From: Terrimesophilobacter sp036833635
GTDB lineage: Bacteria; Actinomycetota; Actinomycetes; Actinomycetales; Microbacteriaceae
Length of the DNA: 64,000 nucleotides
Direction: 5' to 3'
NCBI GenBank assembly: GCA_036833635.1
Contig: DAITPJ010000002.1
Location: forward strand, 3,063 to 67,062
The first letter of the stretch is position 1, and each line of letters starts with the position of its first letter. A program made the translations under genes and the position numbers. This document shows, in pieces, positions 60,079 through 64,000 of this stretch. The notes below the pieces were generated by a model. It was not told where the DNA came from and made no database searches. It saw only the letters and a program-made list of their open reading frames with translations.

Positions 60079-61341
60079 ATCGACCCCCAGCTGCTGCGCG
60101 AGAACCCGGATGCCGTGAGGCGTTCGCAGGCTGCCCGCGGCGACTCGGTCGAGCTCGTCGACGCGGCGATCGCGGCCGACCTCAAGCGTCGGGCGGCCAT
60201 CACCGCCTTTGAGGAATTGCGCGCCGAGCAGAACGTTTTCGGCAAGACCGTCGCGGCCGCGCCCAGGGGCGAGAAGGCAGCGCTCGTCGCCCAGGCGCAG
60301 GAGCTCGCGTCGCGCGTCAAGGAGGCGAGCCAGCGCGCGACGGATGCGGAAGCAGAGTTCTCGGAACTCGTCGGCTCGATCGCGAACCCCATCGTCGATG
60401 GCGTACCGGCCGGCGGCGAGGAGAACTTCGAGACGCTTCGCGAGGTCGGCTCCCCCGCGAGCTTCGACTTCGAGGCCCGTGACCACGTAGAGCTCGGCGA
60501 GAAGCTCAAGGCCATCGACATCGCCCGCGGCACGAAGGTGTCGGGCAGTCGGTTCTACTTTCTCACCGGCATCGGCGCGCGCCTCGAGCTCGCGCTCATG
60601 AACCTGGCTCTCGACAAGGCGCTCGCGGAGGGTTTCACCCCGCTCATCACCCCGACGCTCGTCCGGCCGGAGATCATGCGCGGCACGGGCTTCCTCGGCG
60701 AGCACGCCGACGAGGTCTACTACCTCCCGGCCGACGACCTCTACCTCGTCGGCACGAGCGAGGTTGCGCTCGCCGGCTTCCATGCCGACGAGATCCTGGA
60801 ACTCTCTGCCGGGCCGTTGCGCTACGCCGGGTGGTCGACCTGCTACCGGCGCGAGGCCGGTGCGGCCGGCAAGGACAACCGCGGCATCCTGCGCGTGCAC
60901 CAGTTCAACAAGCTCGAGATGTTCAGCTACGTGCTCCCCGAGGAGGCCGAGGCGGAGCACGAGCGCCTCCTCGGCTACCAGGAGCAGATGATGAAGGCGT
61001 GCGAGCTCGCCTACCGCGTCATCGACGTTGCCGCGGGCGATCTCGGATCCAGTGCCGCGCGCAAGTTCGACATCGAGGCCTGGGTACCGACCCAGGGCGC
61101 CTACCGCGAGCTCACGAGCACGAGCAACTGCACGACGTACCAGGCGCGGCGGCTCGACATCCGCTACCGCACAGAGTCCGGAAAGACTGCGCCGGTCGCC
61201 ACGCTCAACGGCACGCTGGCCACGACGCGCTGGATCGTCGCGATCCTCGAGACCCACCAGCAGGCGGATGGCTCTGTGCGGGTCCCCGAGGCGCTTCGGC
61301 CCTATCTCGGCGGCCTCGAGGTCATGGAGCCGGTTCCCTGA
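60076..61341 (+). CDS. serS: Seryl-tRNA synthetase
   Basis: 421 residues. N-terminal coiled-coil arm that grips the long variable arm of tRNA-Ser (residues ~25-100, Glu/Lys/Ala rich), then a class II core: motif 1 region near TPLITPTLVRPEIM, motif 2 TCYRREAGAAGKDNRGI and motif 3 TLNGTLATTRWIVAI. It charges serine onto tRNA-Ser. Two tRNA-Ser genes lie within 3 kb downstream. The phosphatase gene begins at the base after its stop. Confidence 0.95.
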   Translation: MIDPQLLRENPDAVRRSQAARGDSVELVDAAIAADLKRRAAITAFEELRAEQNVFGKTVAAAPRGEKAALVAQAQELASRVKEASQRATDAEAEFSELVGSIANPIVDGVPAGGEENFETLREVGSPASFDFEARDHVELGEKLKAIDIARGTKVSGSRFYFLTGIGARLELALMNLALDKALAEGFTPLITPTLVRPEIMRGTGFLGEHADEVYYLPADDLYLVGTSEVALAGFHADEILELSAGPLRYAGWSTCYRREAGAAGKDNRGILRVHQFNKLEMFSYVLPEEAEAEHERLLGYQEQMMKACELAYRVIDVAAGDLGSSAARKFDIEAWVPTQGAYRELTSTSNCTTYQARRLDIRYRTESGKTAPVATLNGTLATTRWIVAILETHQQADGSVRVPEALRPYLGGLEVMEPVP

Positions 61342-62151
61342 ATGGCTGACTTCCTGAAGTGGCTCGTCGCGCTCGACGTCGACGGGACCGTCATCCACGA
61401 GGACGAGACGCTCACGCAGGAGGTCGTCGATGCCGTCCGGCGGGCACGCGATGCCGGACACTTCGTGACGCTCGCCACGGGGCGCTCATGGGAGACCACC
61501 CGTCCGATCCTCGAGACTCTCGGCCTCGAACCGGAGTACGTCGTATGCGCCAACGGGGCGATCACGCTCAAGCGCGACACGGCTCTCGAGGGCAACTACC
61601 GTCGCGACCTCGTCGAGACGTTCGATCCAGGGCCTGTGCTGGATCGCATCCGGGGTGGTCTGCCCGACGGCAGGTTCATGGTCGAGGATGCGACAGGGCA
61701 TCGCCTCTACACCGAGGGGATGCAGGACTGGAACCTGGCGAATGCCACTCTCGTCGACTTCGATGAGCTCGCGAACACCCCGGTGACGCGTGTCGTGGTC
61801 GTGTCGCCTGCGCACGAGCCGGACGAATTCCTTGAGCTCATCGACTCACTGGGACTGCACCAGGTCAGTTACGCGATCGGGTGGACGGCGTGGCTCGACA
61901 TCGCACCGGATGGCGTCAACAAGGGGACTGCGCTCGAACGGGTGCGCGCCATCCTCGACATCCCGCGCGAGAGAGTGCTCGCGGTCGGCGACGGCCGCAA
62001 CGACATCGAGATGTTCCAGTGGGCGGGCGACGGAGGGCGGGCGGTCGCGATGGGACAGGCTCCGCCCGAGGTCAAGGACGCCGCGACCGAGGTCACCGAC
62101 GACGTCAGGGCGGATGGTCTCGTCCCGGTTCTCGCCGCTCTTCCTGAGTAG
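61342..62151 (+). CDS. Cof-type HAD phosphatase
   Basis: 269 residues. HAD motif I LDVDGTV, motif II in TLATGRSW, and motif IV GDGRNDIEMF, with a Cof-type cap. It probably dephosphorylates sugar phosphates or pyridoxal phosphate. ATG immediately follows the serS stop, so the two are co-transcribed. Confidence 0.85.
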   Translation: MADFLKWLVALDVDGTVIHEDETLTQEVVDAVRRARDAGHFVTLATGRSWETTRPILETLGLEPEYVVCANGAITLKRDTALEGNYRRDLVETFDPGPVLDRIRGGLPDGRFMVEDATGHRLYTEGMQDWNLANATLVDFDELANTPVTRVVVVSPAHEPDEFLELIDSLGLHQVSYAIGWTAWLDIAPDGVNKGTALERVRAILDIPRERVLAVGDGRNDIEMFQWAGDGGRAVAMGQAPPEVKDAATEVTDDVRADGLVPVLAALPE

Positions 62152-62180
62152 CGTTCAGGCGGGTCGCGGCATCCGTCGGC

Positions 62181-62186
62181 TAGAAT
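62181..62186 (+). promoter_or_regulatory. tRNA-Ser(TGA) promoter -10 box
   Basis: TAGAAT, 23 bases upstream of the mature tRNA 5' end. Confidence 0.5.
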
Positions 62187-62209
62187 CGCACGGGCGCGCC
62201 CGCGTCCGG

Positions 62210-62294
62210 GGAGGGCTGTCCGAGCGGCCGATGGAGCCAGTCTTGAAAACTGGTGGGCAGAAATGTCTCGTGGGTTCGAATCCCACGCCCTCCG
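62210..62294 (+). tRNA. tRNA-Ser (anticodon TGA)
   Basis: Acceptor GGAGGGC pairs with GCCCTCC; anticodon loop CTTGAAA gives TGA, decoding UCA and other UCN codons. It has the long variable arm of class II tRNA and a GGTTCGAATCC T-loop. CCA is not encoded. Confidence 0.95.
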
Positions 62295-62328
62295 CACACC
62301 TCGATCCGTCGATTTCCAGGAGACACCC

Positions 62329-63537
62329 ATGAGCGAGACCAGACCGCGCGGCCGTCGGGCCAGCGGCCCGCCCTCGGTCGCCCGGCACGGGCGGCTGCGC
62401 CGCAGCAACCCGTGGCTGGCATTGCTCAAATTTCTCACTGCTGCCATGGCCGTCGTCCTCGTGAGCGGGGCGACCGTGGCCGGGTACGCGGTCTGGAAGC
62501 TCGAGAGCGGGATCAAGACGGTCACGATCGTCGGCGAGACCGAGGGACCGCCGCCCGCTCTGGGTGCGTACGAGGGCGGATTCAACATCCTGCTCGTCGG
62601 CAGCGACCGGTGCGAGGACCCCAATGGCTGCAAGGACCGCAGCACCGAGCTCAACGACGTGACGATCCTGCTCCATGTCGCCCAGGACCAGAGCAACGCG
62701 GTCGCCGTGAGCTTCCCCCGTGACCTCGTGGTCCCGATCCCCTCCTGCCCGGACCCGACGGGCGGCAGTTTCTCCCGGATGTCCGCCCAGCCCATCAATG
62801 TGACGCTCTTCTACGGCGGCCTGCCGTGCACGGTGCTCACGGTGTCGGAGCTGACGGGTCTCGACATCCAGTTCGCCGCCGAGGTCTCATTCTCTGGTGT
62901 CGCCCGCATCTCGAGCGCGATCGGCGGAGTGACGGTGTGCGTGAACGGGCCGGTCGTCGACAAGTACTCCGGCATCGATCTTCCGGCTGCCGGTGAGTAC
63001 ACGCTCGACGGATGGGAAGCGCTCGCATTCCTGCGTACCCGCCACGGCGTCGGCGACGGCAGCGACCTCGGGCGCATCAGCAACCAGCAGGTGTTCCTCT
63101 CCTCGCTCGTTCGCACGATCAAGAGCGGCGGTGTGCTGGAGGACTTCGGCAAGCTCTACAACATCGCGACCGTCGCCAGCCAGAACCTTACGGTCTCGAA
63201 CAGTCTCAAGAACATCAACACGATGGTCTCGATGGCCCAGGTGCTCAAGAACCTGCCGCTCGACCGTGTGCTGTTCGTGCAGTATCCGGGCGTGACCGGG
63301 CAGCCGGGGGTCTACTCGGGGAAGGTTGCGCCGGTCAAGGCCGCGGCGAACGCGCTCTTCGCGAAAATTCATGCGGATGAGCCCTTCACGCTGCAGGCGG
63401 GCAACACGGGGGTCGGTTCCGTGAGCGACCCGAACGCTCCCGCAGAGCCCGTCGAACCGACGACCGAGGGTCTCGAGGTGCTCCCAGGGATCAAGGGGCA
63501 GAGCGCCGCCGACTACACCTGCTCGAAGGCGAATTAG
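62329..63537 (+). CDS. LytR-CpsA-Psr family protein
   Basis: 402 residues. A short cytoplasmic N-terminus, one membrane helix (about residues 32-53), then an extracellular LCP domain: FNILLVGSDR, RSTELNDVTILLH, AVSFPRDLVVPIP, GWEALAFLRTRHG and DLGRISNQQVFL. Such enzymes move teichoic-acid-type or arabinogalactan-type polymers from a lipid carrier onto peptidoglycan. A low-complexity C-terminus follows. ATG 62329 has CCAGGAG just upstream. It follows the tRNA by 34 bases. Confidence 0.9.
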   Translation: MSETRPRGRRASGPPSVARHGRLRRSNPWLALLKFLTAAMAVVLVSGATVAGYAVWKLESGIKTVTIVGETEGPPPALGAYEGGFNILLVGSDRCEDPNGCKDRSTELNDVTILLHVAQDQSNAVAVSFPRDLVVPIPSCPDPTGGSFSRMSAQPINVTLFYGGLPCTVLTVSELTGLDIQFAAEVSFSGVARISSAIGGVTVCVNGPVVDKYSGIDLPAAGEYTLDGWEALAFLRTRHGVGDGSDLGRISNQQVFLSSLVRTIKSGGVLEDFGKLYNIATVASQNLTVSNSLKNINTMVSMAQVLKNLPLDRVLFVQYPGVTGQPGVYSGKVAPVKAAANALFAKIHADEPFTLQAGNTGVGSVSDPNAPAEPVEPTTEGLEVLPGIKGQSAADYTCSKAN

Positions 63538-63556
63538 CGTCGTTTTATCGGGCCGC

Positions 63557-63727
63557 TCAGCGGTGATTCTGGCGTCGGCGCCTCACGACCATGAGCATGA
63601 CGAGCGCGAGGCCAAGGCCGACGACGCCTATGGCGATGATGACGTAGCCGATCGATTCCGGTCCGGCTGCGGCGAGCATAGTGGGGCCCGCGAACCCCAT
63701 GAGAGCCGCGGGGCCGGGGATGCGCAT
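63557..63727 (-). CDS. Small single-helix membrane protein, tentative
   Basis: 56 residues from ATG 63725-63727. A Pro/Gly N-terminus, then a strong hydrophobic stretch (IGYVIIAIGVVGLGLALVML) ending in VVRRRRQ, like the anchor part of a wall-sorted or type I membrane protein. A GAAGG site lies about ten bases upstream. No known family. It could be a remnant of a larger surface protein, because the frame stays open for some 25 codons upstream. Converges with the LytR-type gene. Confidence 0.4.
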   Translation of the reverse strand: MRIPGPAALMGFAGPTMLAAAGPESIGYVIIAIGVVGLGLALVMLMVVRRRRQNHR

Positions 63728-63889
63728 GGGTTGTACGCCTTCGGGAATCGTTGGGGCGATCGGGGTCGATCCGGGTCGGGGGAGCCGGAAGCTTTCGCCA
63801 TTTCGAGGCTATCCGCGCCATAGGAGGCCGACAAGGACGTCGGCTGCCCCCATCCGGGGGACCCGGTCCGGCATCCAGCGCGCTCCGGC

Positions 63890-63895
63890 TATGAT
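63890..63895 (+). promoter_or_regulatory. tRNA-Ser(GCT) promoter -10 box
   Basis: TATGAT, 13 bases upstream of the mature tRNA 5' end. Confidence 0.55.
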
Positions 63896-63908
63896 TGTGC
63901 GAGCAACT

Positions 63909-63997
63909 GGAGACGTCGCATAGTCCGGCCTAGTGCACCACCCTGCTAAGGTGGAGTTCCCGTAAGGGAACCGAGGGTTCAAATCCCTCCGTCTCCG
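63909..63997 (+). tRNA. tRNA-Ser (anticodon GCT)
   Basis: Acceptor GGAGACG pairs with CGTCTCC; anticodon stem CCACC/GGTGG with loop CTGCTAA gives GCT, decoding AGC and AGU. It has a long variable arm GTTCCCGTAAGGGAAC. CCA is not encoded. Second serine tRNA within 2 kb of the first. Confidence 0.95.
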
Positions 63998-64000
63998 CTG

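Overview
The window reads as part of a high-GC Gram-positive actinobacterial chromosome, most likely Microbacteriaceae or a close relative. The evidence is the HspR/HAIR-controlled dnaK-grpE-dnaJ-hspR-clpB cluster, a RamB-type regulator beside the glyoxylate-shunt genes, CebR-type operators, DasR-like half-sites, an F420-type LLM oxidoreductase and many leaderless start codons. Two runs of N show that it is a draft scaffold, probably from short reads and possibly a metagenome bin. Genus and species are not claimed.

Layout. 1-1875: the end of a TetR-type regulator and an Atg22/UMF1-like MFS carrier. 1876-8336: the heat-shock operon, with two HAIR operators, a DnaJ without zinc finger and a ClpB without N-domain; clpB is interrupted by 100 N flanked by a 55-bp duplication, an assembly artefact. 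8351-19710: a membrane acyltransferase, an LLM oxidoreductase with threonine aldolase, a NatAB-type ABC exporter, a DUF6421-like protein, two alpha/beta hydrolases, a GntR regulator and exonuclease III. 19854-21984: pyrE, a septum-formation-type membrane protein and a small GntR. 22043-26611: ramB divergent from aceA-aceB. 26640-32841: thioesterase, MarR, two FMN reductases, AsnC regulator, dimethylargininase-like enzyme, AidB-like flavoprotein and a VapBC pair. 32834-39656: a probable GlcNAc-glycoside utilisation operon (GntR, kinase, SIS protein, GH84 hexosaminidase, lipoprotein and two permeases). 39850-44727: a GNAT gene broken by a chimeric join, a Gfo/Idh/MocA oxidoreductase, an MFS/MarR pair, a monoacylglycerol-lipase-like hydrolase and a HIT protein. 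44807-48841: lipoate ligase, FecCD permease, ATPase, a small membrane protein and an orphan DNA methyltransferase. 48898-54666: a cellobiose-type operon (cebE-cebF-cebG-bglC-cebR, minus strand) with two CebR boxes. 54863-63997: a VanY-like lipoprotein, phosphoglucomutase, pheA, two small membrane proteins, a diacylglycerol-kinase-type lipid kinase, serS, a Cof-type phosphatase, a LytR-CpsA-Psr protein and two serine tRNAs. serS and the two tRNA-Ser genes lie within 4 kb of each other.

The most noteworthy points are these. Palindromic or repeat elements sit inside the reading frames of grpE, aceA and pgm and are translated as extra linker residues. Long perfect inverted repeats lie beside promoters or between genes at three places. 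Both sugar-transporter operons carry a strong hairpin directly after the binding-protein gene. A fragment of a GldF-like ABC permease, probably foreign, is spliced into the GNAT gene at a scaffold gap. At least fifteen genes have a TAnnnT box 6-8 nt before the start codon with no room for a ribosome binding site, which suggests leaderless transcription.

No stretch longer than about 300 bases lacks a gene, apart from the N runs. No CRISPR array, rRNA, insertion sequence or prophage gene was seen.
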